From Chitinophagaceae bacterium (GTDB taxonomy: Bacteria > Bacteroidota > Bacteroidia > Chitinophagales > Chitinophagaceae): a DNA stretch of 64,000 bases. The position numbers and the translations under genes were made by a program. Of this stretch, positions 9,076 to 16,780 are shown one piece after another. The first letter of the stretch is position 1, and the number at the start of each line of letters is the position of its first letter. The notes under the pieces are model-generated. The model was given only the letters and a program-made list of their open reading frames with translations. It was not told where the DNA came from and made no database searches. The stretch covers positions 1-64,000 of the forward strand of contig JAEUVS010000011.1 in NCBI GenBank assembly GCA_016786745.1, written 5' to 3'.

Positions 9076-10092
9076 TTATTTCTTACTAATCAATCCCGCA
9101 AAATATTTCACCGTTCTCACGAGCTGGCTAACATAGCTCATCTCATTATCATACCATGCGGCGGTTTTCACCAGCTGATGACCACCACCGCTAACGATTT
9201 TCGTTTGCGTAGCGTCGAATATGGAACCGAACTTGCTGCCGATGATGTCGCTGCTTACTATTTCATCTTCAGTATAACCGAAGCTTTCGTTTGCGGCGGC
9301 TTTCATTGCTGCATTCACTTCTTCTGCTGTAACTTTCTTTGAAAGAATTGAAGTGAGCTCGGTGATAGAACCTGTCAACGTGGGAACGCGTTGTGCGCCT
9401 CCGTCGAGCTTGCCTTTTAATTTAGGAAGAACGAGACCGATTGCTTTCGCGGCGCCGCTGCTGTTAGGAACAATATTTTGTGCAGCTGCCCTTGCCCTGC
9501 GCAGATCACCTTTGGGATGTGGTGCATCCTGCGTGTTCTGATCGTTGGTGTAGGCGTGCACGGTGAGCATGATACCGGCTTCAATTGTGAATTTTTCGTC
9601 GAGCACCTGTGCCATTGGTGCAAGGCAGTTTGTGGTACATGAAGCGCAGCTGATGATTGTTTCAGAACCGTCGAGTGTATTGTGGTTAACGTTAAAAACG
9701 ATTGTTTTCAGGTCGCCGGTTGCCGGAGCGGAGATTACCACTCTTTTTGCGCCCGCGGTGATATGTGCCTGTGCTTTGTCTTTATCGGTAAAGAAGCCGG
9801 TGCATTCCAATACTACGTCTACTTCATGCGATTTCCATGGAATTTCGGCAGGATTTTTCTGTGCATATATTTTTACTTCATCGCCGTTTACGATGATGGA
9901 GTTTTCGGTAGACTTTACATCAACGCCGAAGGGGCCCTGGGCGCTGTCGTATTTGAGAAGGTGAGCTAGTACTTTAGGGCTTGTAAGATCATTTATAGCG
10001 ACAACGTCAATGCCTTCCATCTGGTATATCTGGCGGTATACCAGGCGGCCTATACGTCCGAACCCGTTGATAGCAACTTTTACTGTGCTCAT
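9076..10092 (-). CDS. gap: Glyceraldehyde-3-phosphate dehydrogenase, type I
   Basis: The enzyme oxidises glyceraldehyde 3-phosphate to 1,3-bisphosphoglycerate with NAD in glycolysis. The Rossmann motif GFGRIG is at residues 10-15, the catalytic cysteine is in SCASCTTN (about Cys152), and the C-terminal [15 protein letters not shown] segment is typical. The length of 338 residues is normal for the family. It is followed by pgk on the same strand, suggesting a gap-pgk operon broken only by a hairpin repeat. The divergent tRNA-Glu gene lies 107 bases upstream. The assignment is secure. Confidence 0.98.
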   Translation of the reverse strand: MSTVKVAINGFGRIGRLVYRQIYQMEGIDVVAINDLTSPKVLAHLLKYDSAQGPFGVDVKSTENSIIVNGDEVKIYAQKNPAEIPWKSHEVDVVLECTGFFTDKDKAQAHITAGAKRVVISAPATGDLKTIVFNVNHNTLDGSETIISCASCTTNCLAPMAQVLDEKFTIEAGIMLTVHAYTNDQNTQDAPHPKGDLRRARAAAQNIVPNSSGAAKAIGLVLPKLKGKLDGGAQRVPTLTGSITELTSILSKKVTAEEVNAAMKAAANESFGYTEDEIVSSDIIGSKFGSIFDATQTKIVSGGGHQLVKTAAWYDNEMSYVSQLVRTVKYFAGLISKK

Positions 10093-10152
10093 AGTTAATA
10101 ATTTGAGTTTAAGAAATTGAGGATGCGAAATTACGACACTATCAATAAAGTT

Positions 10153-10183
10153 TTGGAAGAAAATCTATGTAAGGTTATCTTTG
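10153..10183 (+). promoter_or_regulatory. Promoter of tRNA-Glu
   Basis: TTG (10153-10155) and TATCTTTG (10176-10183) are separated by 20 bases, a full match to the Bacteroidota housekeeping promoter. The predicted transcription start lies about 10 bases before the mature tRNA. Confidence 0.75.
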
Positions 10184-10199
10184 CCGTCCCAAAACGGAA

Positions 10200-10271
10200 G
10201 CCGCGTTGGTCAATCGGTTAAGACGCATCCCTTTCACGGATGAATGAGGGGTTCGATTCCCCTACGCGGTA
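10200..10271 (+). tRNA. tRNA-Glu (anticodon TTC)
   Basis: All four arms can be folded by eye. The acceptor GCCGCGT pairs with ACGCGGT with one G-U at the end. The anticodon stem CATCC/GGATG closes a seven-base loop CTTTCAC with anticodon TTC (10233-10235). The T-arm AGGGG-TTCGATT-CCCCT is perfect. The D-arm contains GGTCAATCGGTTAAGAC. CCA is not encoded after A73 (10271). The gene has its own promoter upstream and a terminator hairpin downstream. The sequence after it is patchy accessory DNA, so it may also be an integration site. Confidence 0.95.
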
Positions 10272-10295
10272 CGATAATTTAATAATTTGTTAAGA

Positions 10296-10328
10296 GCTGT
10301 TCAACGTCAAAATTGAATGGCTTTTTTT
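10296..10328 (+). terminator. Intrinsic terminator after tRNA-Glu
   Basis: GCTGTTCAA (10296-10304) can pair with TTGAATGGC (10313-10321), nine pairs including two G-U, around an eight-base loop. Seven T bases follow at once (10322-10328). Confidence 0.6.
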
Positions 10329-10397
10329 GTTTGGTGGCGAATGGGTTACGGTTGTGTGTTTATTATCTGCTATTGTTCGTAGAAGATATTCTTCTGT

Positions 10398-10559
10398 TTG
10401 AATGCCCTCGAAGTACTGTTGAAGGACTACGAACCTGCAGCAAGCATCGAGGAGCCCGATGTATTCTGGTCCACCAATGAAATCGCAACAGCAGTGGCAT
10501 AACATTTCAGACAGCCTTTAGAGCTCGTTGATCCGCATATGATGTATCAATGCGGATAG
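10398..10559 (+). pseudogene. Decayed small gene fragment with internal stop
   Basis: The plus strand reads a plausible acidic peptide, LNALEVLLKDYEPAASIEEP, then DVFWSTNEIATAV, interrupted by TAA at 10500-10502. The frame continues as HFRQPLELVDPHMMYQCG to TAG at 10557. There is no convincing start codon or ribosome site. The amino-acid pattern before and after the stop looks protein-like, which suggests a gene remnant, but no family is recognised and chance cannot be excluded. It lies just after the tRNA-Glu terminator. Confidence 0.3.
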
Positions 10560-10731
10560 GTGAATCTGCGCTATGCACTCGCCTTAATATATCGGGTTCA
10601 CTTTGGGATCGTGAAACGAAGAAATAAGCATACTTAGCAGATCGGAGTGGGAACTTGCATCGAATTCATCAATCCAGATTACTTGTGAATTTTTTATAGC
10701 TGATGCGAACAGGCAAACAATAATAAAATAC

Positions 10732-10893
10732 TTAAGACGCTTTCTTAATCTTACCAGAATTACCTTGTTTATGAGTCCGGATATATTCGCCGGTTTTGCG
10801 AATTTCAGCTTGCCTTGCAGCAGCGGACTTTTTTTCCTGCGTGCCCAAAATCTCAATCTCGGGAACTTCGTTGATCTTCTTTTTGGTCGGCAT
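10732..10893 (-). CDS. Small basic protein, 53 residues
   Basis: This short frame starts with ATG only two bases after the stop of the GNAT-like gene and reads MPTKKKINEVPEIEILGTQ at its N-terminus. It is followed by a Lys/Arg/Gln-rich helical stretch (KKSAAARQAEIRKTGEYIR) and ends GKIKKAS. The tight spacing and a protein-like composition support a real gene translated together with the two genes upstream. No family is recognised. Its strong positive charge would fit nucleic-acid binding or a small partner protein, but this is speculation. Confidence 0.55.
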   Translation of the reverse strand: MPTKKKINEVPEIEILGTQEKKSAAARQAEIRKTGEYIRTHKQGNSGKIKKAS

Positions 10894-10895
10894 TT

Positions 10896-11414
10896 TTACG
10901 GAGTTTGATAGTGCAAATTTACTAAATTTCTAGCAGCTTCGGTAGCTATACACATGCGTTGTCCAAACATTCTATCCGCTCCAAAAGCCTTTTCATAGTG
11001 TTCGATCAGCTTGGTCTTAGCCGTAAAAGCTACAAACCCTTCAAAACCCATATCAAAGGCCATTTTACAGGCAAAAGCTACCAAATGCCGAGCGACCCCC
11101 AAATACTTCCTGTTCTCGCCTTTATTCTGAGGCGCCAATTCTATAAGGTGCATTTCAAGGTATTGTTGTCCCTTAATAGGCTCTAGGCTGAGCAATCCCT
11201 GAATAGATGAATTGTCGGAAATATTCAGCTTATAGAGCTGGCGCTGGTCGTTCGCATATTCCTTTTTCCAGTTGAATACCCAACCGTACTTCTTCAAAAC
11301 AGTTTTGATCTCGTCCCGGGCAACCAGTATAACTTCAGCAGAAAGTTTTTTGCCGCTGATTCGCTCGATTATGCCTGCACCGGTGGAGGCAATAGACAGC
11401 TTGGATGATTTCAA
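10896..11414 (-). CDS. GNAT-like acetyltransferase domain protein
   Basis: The 172-residue product looks like a Gcn5-related N-acetyltransferase. The C-terminal half has a strand MHLIELAPQNKG, then KYLGVARHLVAFACKMAF, which fits the acetyl-CoA binding loop (xxGxA followed by a helix), then GFEGFVAFTAKTKLIEHYEK, typical of the last GNAT strands and helix. The N-terminal 70 residues (GKKLSAEVILVARDEIKTVL and on) are extra. The start is a TTG that overlaps the stop of the upstream gene by four bases (TTGA), so translation is probably coupled. It is the middle gene of a three-gene cassette with two small unknown partners. The acetyl acceptor is unknown. Confidence 0.6.
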   Translation of the reverse strand: MKSSKLSIASTGAGIIERISGKKLSAEVILVARDEIKTVLKKYGWVFNWKKEYANDQRQLYKLNISDNSSIQGLLSLEPIKGQQYLEMHLIELAPQNKGENRKYLGVARHLVAFACKMAFDMGFEGFVAFTAKTKLIEHYEKAFGADRMFGQRMCIATEAARNLVNLHYQTP

Positions 11415-11626
11415 TTTAATGGTTCAGTTTTAAGCGACGCAAACTTATGCCTTTCTCTTAATCTTTGCGAACAATAGAAGCCAACGCTTGCCCAAATCTT
11501 AGTGTTATCATTTAGTACATTCTCTTTTATCACACATCCATAATAGTCCTCGAGATTCACATCTATAGTTGAAATAAACTTAATGAAATCCAGGAAGTCT
11601 TCGTATGAAGGTTCTTCACGGCGCAC
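11411..11626 (-). CDS. Small acidic protein of unknown family, GTG start
   Basis: A 71-residue protein reads RREEPSYEDFLDFIKFIS at its N-terminus, continues NLEDYYGCVIKEN, and ends in a basic tail (SQRLRERHKFASLKTEPLN). The GTG start has a purine-rich AAGAAAGG about six bases upstream. The open frame extends seven codons further back to a stop at 11648-11650. It begins shortly after a strong hairpin, so it is the first gene of the cassette, or a 5'-truncated one. It overlaps the GNAT-like gene by four bases. I do not recognise the family. Confidence 0.5.
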   Translation of the reverse strand: MRREEPSYEDFLDFIKFISTIDVNLEDYYGCVIKENVLNDNTKIWASVGFYCSQRLRERHKFASLKTEPLN

Positions 11627-11659
11627 AAACGCCTTTCTTAAAAAGTCTTAAAACGAACA

Positions 11660-11692
11660 AAAACCGCTACAACTTTGGTTTGTGGCGGTTTT
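11660..11692 (-). terminator. Strong hairpin terminator, probably bidirectional
   Basis: AAAACCGCTACAA (11660-11672) pairs with TTGTGGCGGTTTT (11680-11692), 13 pairs with one G-U, around a seven-base loop. T-runs follow on both strands. On the minus strand it lies 135 bases after the DUF1345 gene, which it probably terminates. No plus-strand gene ends near it. Confidence 0.75.
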
Positions 11693-11826
11693 TTATTTTT
11701 TCGATTTCCTTCATGCTATTTCACGGGTAAAGCTTGCCTGGAATATCTCAAGGCATCTAATCCGGAAATTTATTTTCGCGATCTGCCGCAGGTTTGTCGG
11801 AAGGTTGCCAGCAAGAAAATACGCAC

Positions 11827-12513
11827 TCATTTTTGAATCAATCCTGCTATAATGTTTATGCTAAGGGCAACGATAATTGTATTGAATAAAAAAGAAATGA
11901 GTCCATGCAATAAGACTAGTCGCCTGATAATACCGGAGGACACTTGCACATCGGAAACCTGAAAGGTCATACCGATCACAAAGGAAAAGTAAGCAAAGTC
12001 GAAATAGTCGGGCACCTTTTCGTTTGGAAATTCCAGCCCACCTTTATGTGCTTTGACGATGAATTCCTGTGATTTGCCGGCATAAAAAAGATGCGCATAG
12101 TGAGTGGTAAAAATAGTATGGATCAACAACCAAGAGCATCCAACAGAAGTAAGGGAAAGTAGCACATTATAAAAATACCCTTTTTCACCGGGGTTGGGTA
12201 GTTCCCGTAGTAGCAACACAATGGTAACCAGACTTACGAACGACGACAGCACTGTAATAAGAAAGATAAGTGTTCGACTGAAGTCTTGTTTTTGGGCAAT
12301 ATGTATGATCTCCCTTGGGTGCGCTGTAAACATAGTAATCCAGGATAAGCTCAGCATTACGAGTGAAAAACAAACCCAGGCTGACATGAACTGTAACGGC
12401 ACAGATTTGTGTCGCATCAGCAAAAACACTATACCTGTCGAAGCCAATGCAACAAAAAATTTGACAAGGACCGGCAGCTTATGAAAACGGAGAATTAGCG
12501 TATTTCCCTGCAT
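11827..12513 (-). CDS. DUF1345 family membrane protein
   Basis: The 228-residue protein is mostly hydrophobic with about five to six membrane helices. It carries the diagnostic DUF1345 segment DYFDFAYFSFVIGMTFQVSD near residue 165, and HKSVPLQFMSAWV and SWITMFTAHPREI in the first half. The family is widespread in bacteria and its function is unknown. The protein is presumably in the inner membrane. The gene has no close partner: the next gene downstream on the strand begins after a strong terminator, and upstream is half a kilobase without a clear gene. Confidence 0.88.
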   Translation of the reverse strand: MQGNTLILRFHKLPVLVKFFVALASTGIVFLLMRHKSVPLQFMSAWVCFSLVMLSLSWITMFTAHPREIIHIAQKQDFSRTLIFLITVLSSFVSLVTIVLLLRELPNPGEKGYFYNVLLSLTSVGCSWLLIHTIFTTHYAHLFYAGKSQEFIVKAHKGGLEFPNEKVPDYFDFAYFSFVIGMTFQVSDVQVSSGIIRRLVLLHGLISFLFNTIIVALSINIIAGLIQK

Positions 12514-13023
12514 ATTGCGAAAATACCTTTCTTTTTATTCGATGCTTTATAAACATTTTCAAATGATTAATTGATTTGCCAATCGAATTGAGCACTATGG
12601 CTGCAAAAACCCTTTCTTAAATTGGAGTCAGACAGTGGGACGAAGCCGATTCCACGGTGCGCATTCGCCTTTTGAATGTTGAACAAATTAGCCGGGCTGA
12701 TGTATGCAAACTATTGCCGGGTTAATAAGAGTTCTTTAGTTCCCAAGAATCTTGCAAGAGTTGAAGGCGTTCAGGTTATTAAACGTACGGGGTGCGGAGT
12801 TAGAACGCTTAGTGCCCACTTTCCCAAATAATTAGTAAATTAACGTGAGGGAAAAAGCAGGGAGCGGAAATTTCGTCACCAAAGTATAGCGTCTATTCAT
12901 TCCTGATACCTGAGCCATGAAACCTTACCTTTACCAGGCAGTAGCGATAACAGGCTGTTGCTTTTGCCCGTCAGCAGGTCCCCGCACGCATCTAACTTTT
13001 CCATCGATGACAACTGCAAACCC
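12514..13023 (+). other. Half-kilobase spacer with only weak short frames
   Basis: No convincing gene is seen. On the plus strand a 51-codon frame runs from ATG 12676 to TAA 12831, and a 36-codon frame runs from ATG 12917 to TGA 13027, the latter overlapping the ATG of the TonB-receptor remnant. Neither has a recognisable product or a good ribosome site. Because the receptor behind it is broken, the spacer may be rearranged DNA or may once have held its regulators. Confidence 0.4.
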
Positions 13024-14220
13024 ATGAAGCTACTTTTAGTTTCTGCATTGCTGGTTTTATCCGTCGTCGGAGCAACGGGACAAACCATATTGAGCAGCAA
13101 AGTAAATGTGGATTTCAGAAATGCAGATATAAATACTATTGCAACAAAGCTCGAACAGCAAGCTGATATAAAATTTTATTTTGATGATCCTGTTCAGTTC
13201 GACTCAGTGTCCTTTACTGTCAGCGGACAAATGACACTGACCCAAATACTTGACCGCATGTTCGCGAACAGCGATTTTAGCTATGCGGTTTATAAATCCA
13301 AATACATTATTGTTACGAAGGGCGATCGAATCTATACCACCTCCAAAGAATATTCACAAAGAAAACAGGCGGGCCGCGCTACACAACACGATGATTCAGC
13401 ACAGATCGCCTCTAACGAGAACAAGCTTTATGTTATCGGTGTTCCGGGAGCTGTGAACAGTGCAAAATCTTTTATTCTGTCCGGCTATATACGGGATGAG
13501 AAAACCGGCGAGCGGGTTGTGGCTGCTTCAGTGCAAATCAACAATCCCGTTCGACGAGTTGTGACCGATGAATATGGCTCCTATACAATTGAAATTCCCG
13601 CGGGAAAACACGTGTTACGCATAGAAAGCCTCGGAATGAATGACCACAACATCAGCATAGCAATGCATGATAACGGGAAGTTAGATTTCGAGCTCAACGG
13701 TCGTGTAACTACATTGAAAAGTGTTGTGATTTCGAGGGAAAAACTGAATAACATCAGGAATGCGCAAATGGGTTCCCAACGCATTGACATTAAAACCATA
13801 AAACAGGTGCCCGTTGTGCTGGGAGAAACCGACGTGTTCAAGGTAATTACTATGCTCCCCGGAGTAAAAACTGTTGGCGAAGCGAGTACGGGCCTGAATG
13901 TTCGCGGAGGCGCAAGCGACCAGAACCTGCTGATGTATAACGATGCAACCATTTACAACCCCGCACACTTTTTCGGTATGTTTTCAGCGTTCAATCCGGA
14001 TGTTGTCAAAGACGTGGTTCTTTATAAAAGCAGCATGCCTGCACGCTACGGTGGCCGCCTTTCTTCGGTGGTAGACATCAGGGGAAAAGAAGGCAATAAA
14101 AAGGAATTTTCAGGAAACGTGGGATTTGGCCCGCTCACCGGACGGGTTATGCTCGAGGGGCCTGTTATCAAAGACCGCACTTCGTTTATTGCGGCAGCGA
14201 GAGCGACCTTCTGGCCTTAA
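13024..14220 (+). pseudogene. TonB-dependent receptor truncated after the plug
   Basis: The start is taken at ATG 13024, because it opens with a signal peptide (MKLLLVSALLVLSVVGATGQ). Domains follow in normal order: a secretin/TonB short N-terminal domain at about 25-95, a carboxypeptidase-like regulatory domain at about 145-220, and a plug domain from about 230 that includes LPGVKTVGEASTGLNVRGGA and ARYGGRLSSVVDIRG. The frame then stops at about 398 residues, right where the first barrel strands begin (FIAAARATFWP). Relatives need several hundred more residues for the beta-barrel. None of the three plus frames after 14220 continues it, and the next gene is on the other strand. The loss therefore looks like a deletion or rearrangement rather than a point frameshift. 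A plug without a barrel is unlikely to act as a transporter. Confidence 0.8.
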
Positions 14221-14281
14221 TGGGATGATTTAGTTGTTTGATGAACTTGCAACTACAGAAGAGGCAATGCGCTCATGCCGG

Positions 14282-15088
14282 TCAGTTGACATACCTGAAC
14301 TCCGCGCGGCGATTGCGCTGGCGACCGCTGTCAGTTGAATTGCTGCTGACCGGCGCAATTTCTCCATAACCTCGGGCAACTATCCGTTCTTCCGCAATCC
14401 CTGCCCCGATAAGATACCGGCGGACAGATGCTGCCCGTGCCGCACTCAACCGTAGATTGTAGCTGTCGCTTCCCATGCTGTCCGTATGAGCAGATATCTC
14501 TGCTATCTTTAAGGAATCACGTGTCATTATCCGTACAAGGCTATCCAATTGTCGGTGTGATTCCTCTCTGAGCGTGCTGCTGTCAAAACCGAAGTGAATA
14601 TCATCGAGGATTACCGGTGCGTATGGTTCGCGGATTATGGAATCCAAAATTATTTTGATGGTATCTTTTTCAATGATCGTACAGCATGGCGGATTTTTTT
14701 CAGTCTTGCATTTGAATTCGTTCCCAATGAAAAAAAACAACGCATATGCTACTAGTAGTACCGTCCCCAATTGATAAAACCTCTCTGCCCTCCGGGGATA
14801 AGGGTGTTCTTCTTCGTCTATCCTGTGCGCAAGCATTTGTCTGGCATCCGTATCCGGTTTTCCCGCAAGAATCTGCTCAATCTTGTCAGCGCGCGTCTTG
14901 AACAACGCATATGCGGCAAACAGCATCGAGATGCCTGCCATTGCGAGCGGCACCTCTACAATTCTTAGCCATAGACAGGAAATCTTGTCGTAGGAGAAAA
15001 ATAAGAGCGCGGAAAAGCCACCAGCAAGCCATTTATTGATTTCACTGAAACGTTGTAAAGTTTTGAGTCGTTCAGAATACGTGACCAT
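14282..15088 (-). CDS. Membrane-anchored OmpA-family peptidoglycan-binding protein
   Basis: The C-terminal 120 residues form an OmpA/MotB-type domain that binds peptidoglycan. They show DIHFGFDSSTLREESHRQLD, the motif ISAHTDSMGSDSYNLRLSAARA, GIAEERIVARGYGE and the closing NRRAEFRYVN. The N-terminal part has two or three membrane helices (about 20-65 and 105-125). The protein is thus tied to the inner membrane, unlike classic OmpA with its outer-membrane barrel. ATG 15088 is preferred because it leaves a 10-base gap to the upstream gene, whereas ATG 15145 would overlap that gene by 47 bases. It forms a pair with the 122-residue unknown gene. A stator-like or envelope-anchoring role is possible but not shown. 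Confidence 0.8.
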   Translation of the reverse strand: MVTYSERLKTLQRFSEINKWLAGGFSALLFFSYDKISCLWLRIVEVPLAMAGISMLFAAYALFKTRADKIEQILAGKPDTDARQMLAHRIDEEEHPYPRRAERFYQLGTVLLVAYALFFFIGNEFKCKTEKNPPCCTIIEKDTIKIILDSIIREPYAPVILDDIHFGFDSSTLREESHRQLDSLVRIMTRDSLKIAEISAHTDSMGSDSYNLRLSAARAASVRRYLIGAGIAEERIVARGYGEIAPVSSNSTDSGRQRNRRAEFRYVN

Positions 15089-15098
15089 ATATGCATTT

Positions 15099-15467
15099 TC
15101 AGCGACCAGTGAAAATCTCCCTGAGAATCTCTTTAAGTTTTTCAAGGATCGTAAAATACGGTGTCAGATCGGTCCTGGTGAAAGGCTTGAAAGGCCCTCC
15201 TTTGCTACTGTACATCCGGCCGAAAACATCGATTGCGACCCATTCCAGCAAATAGGTTAACAAGAGCGGGTCTGTAATCTTTTTTCTTTCAGCTTCTTCC
15301 AATGCTATAGTCAATGCCTCGGCAACCGTATCTACAGGCCTGTCATACCGCGATAGCCTGTCTTCGAAATCGTCATACCGATAAATTAAGAGCTCCTGCG
15401 CCCGGTCAATGACCTGCCTCATTTGTTCTTCATCAAATTGGAGGGGAGTATAGTAAGAAGTCGACAT
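15099..15467 (-). CDS. Unknown 122-residue cytoplasmic protein
   Basis: I do not recognise this protein. It is acidic and looks largely alpha-helical: EEQMRQVIDRAQELLIYRYD, then VAEALTIALEEAERKKIT, and an amphipathic C-terminal helix YFTILEKLKEILREIF. There is no signal peptide or membrane helix. It sits 10 bases upstream of the OmpA-family gene on the same strand, so the two are probably co-transcribed and may work together at the inner membrane. Confidence 0.55.
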   Translation of the reverse strand: MSTSYYTPLQFDEEQMRQVIDRAQELLIYRYDDFEDRLSRYDRPVDTVAEALTIALEEAERKKITDPLLLTYLLEWVAIDVFGRMYSSKGGPFKPFTRTDLTPYFTILEKLKEILREIFTGR

Positions 15468-15689
15468 ATAGATTTGTATGATTAAAAGAACTGGTGTTGG
15501 GGATCATCAACTAATGGATGCACACTATAATAGAGATAGTCGGGATGAAGGTTTGATGGCAGAACATGATGAAGGGGTTTCTATAAAATTAGCCAATTTC
15601 TGAATTAACATTACCAATTTCACAACCTCGTTCTTTCACCCCACTGAATACCCGGCGCTTTGAGATCTGCGTTCGGGTGTTCATCTACG

Positions 15690-16532
15690 TCAGAAAGAAT
15701 ATACCCTTACATAATCCACCGTCATATACTGTGGTAATTTGTTATCATCAGGAGCAGGTTCATCTGGTCCTCCTGCCGCGATATTCATGATCAGGTACAT
15801 CTGTTTGTCGAATGCCCAACCCGTATTTTCATCCTTGGTGTAAGTGAGTACTTTCTCGTTGTCAAGGAAAAAATCAATATGATCGGGGTACCAGTTCATT
15901 CCGTAAACATGAAACTTATTATACAAGTCATCAACCTCAACTGTTTTCGATGGCCGTGGTCCTGGCGTGCCATGAATGTGGATGGAAGATTTTCCAGGAT
16001 CACTTCCCCATGTTTCCATCAGGTCAATTTCACCCTGGTCCGATTCTCCTCCTTGCGGCCGGTATGGTCCTTCAACTTCATTTCCATCCGCCTTTCTTGG
16101 CAATGGAGGTCCGGGAATATTCGGAGTACGTAGCGGGCTTAAAAACCAAATCGCCGGCCACGTTCCCTTTCCCTGCGGCATTTTCGCGCGTATTTCAAAG
16201 CGGCCGTACTTCCATGCTGCTGTGTTGCGGGTATTAACACTTGCAGAAGTGTACCGGTGATACCCGTCGTTGAGAGAAGTAGGATAAAAACTTTCATTCG
16301 TTTCTTTGCGCAATTCTATAATAAGATTGCTTCCATCGACCCTCGCGTTCTCCAGGCGATTCACCGTGTAGTATTGTAATTCGTTGTGTCGAACATATCC
16401 CTCCTCGTAACCCCATTTCCGCGGATCAGGATGTCCCTTATAATTAAATTCATCCGACCATACAAGTTTCATCTTTTGGGCGAACAGGATGGTTGATTGC
16501 ATAAAGAAGAGAAACGCTAAAAGCCGCCTCAT
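15690..16532 (-). CDS. Secreted glycoside hydrolase family 16 beta-glucanase
   Basis: GH16 enzymes cut beta-1,3 or mixed-linkage glucans, and some members act on agar or carrageenan. A signal peptide (MRRLLAFLFFMQSTILFAQ) is followed by a single GH16 jelly-roll domain. The retaining active site is visible as GEIDLMETWG, with Glu168 as nucleophile, Asp170, and Glu173 as acid/base. Other family features are VWSDEFNYKG, WKYGRFEIRAKMPQGKGTWPAIW and the late MYLIMNIAAGG. The 280-residue length is that of a bare catalytic domain. The pattern most resembles laminarinase-like members. The gene is single, with no SusC/D partner next to it; the upstream plus-strand barrel gene is divergent. Confidence 0.92.
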   Translation of the reverse strand: MRRLLAFLFFMQSTILFAQKMKLVWSDEFNYKGHPDPRKWGYEEGYVRHNELQYYTVNRLENARVDGSNLIIELRKETNESFYPTSLNDGYHRYTSASVNTRNTAAWKYGRFEIRAKMPQGKGTWPAIWFLSPLRTPNIPGPPLPRKADGNEVEGPYRPQGGESDQGEIDLMETWGSDPGKSSIHIHGTPGPRPSKTVEVDDLYNKFHVYGMNWYPDHIDFFLDNEKVLTYTKDENTGWAFDKQMYLIMNIAAGGPDEPAPDDNKLPQYMTVDYVRVYSF

Positions 16533-16780
16533 TTTATTTTATCCATTTTATTGATCTAGAACTCAATTTAGTAATTACTATCCGTTGTTTTCAAAACAAA
16601 CATTTTCGGAATTGGCCGTCTTAATTCTACTGAATGCAACAATTTATCGTGCGAATTTTCGGGCAACCCGCCACTCGACAAAGTAGCGTGTAAACACGGT
16701 TATTTTATTAAATAAAAAATCGTAACCTTTGAACACATAGCCCGTCCCAACATTTATATATTATTTACCATTAACTGTTT

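Noticed and set aside
12676..12831. 51-codon plus-strand frame in the spacer before the receptor remnant
   Set aside because: No ribosome site, no recognisable product, and random-looking composition.
12917..13027. 36-codon frame overlapping the receptor ATG
   Set aside because: It could be a leader peptide because of the ATGA overlap, but there is no ribosome site and the sequence is not peptide-like. Kept only as part of the spacer entry.
15478..15603. 41-codon plus-strand frame after a TAGATTTG box
   Set aside because: The ATG lies before the expected transcription start, no ribosome site is present and no -33 TTG is found. Chance is more likely.
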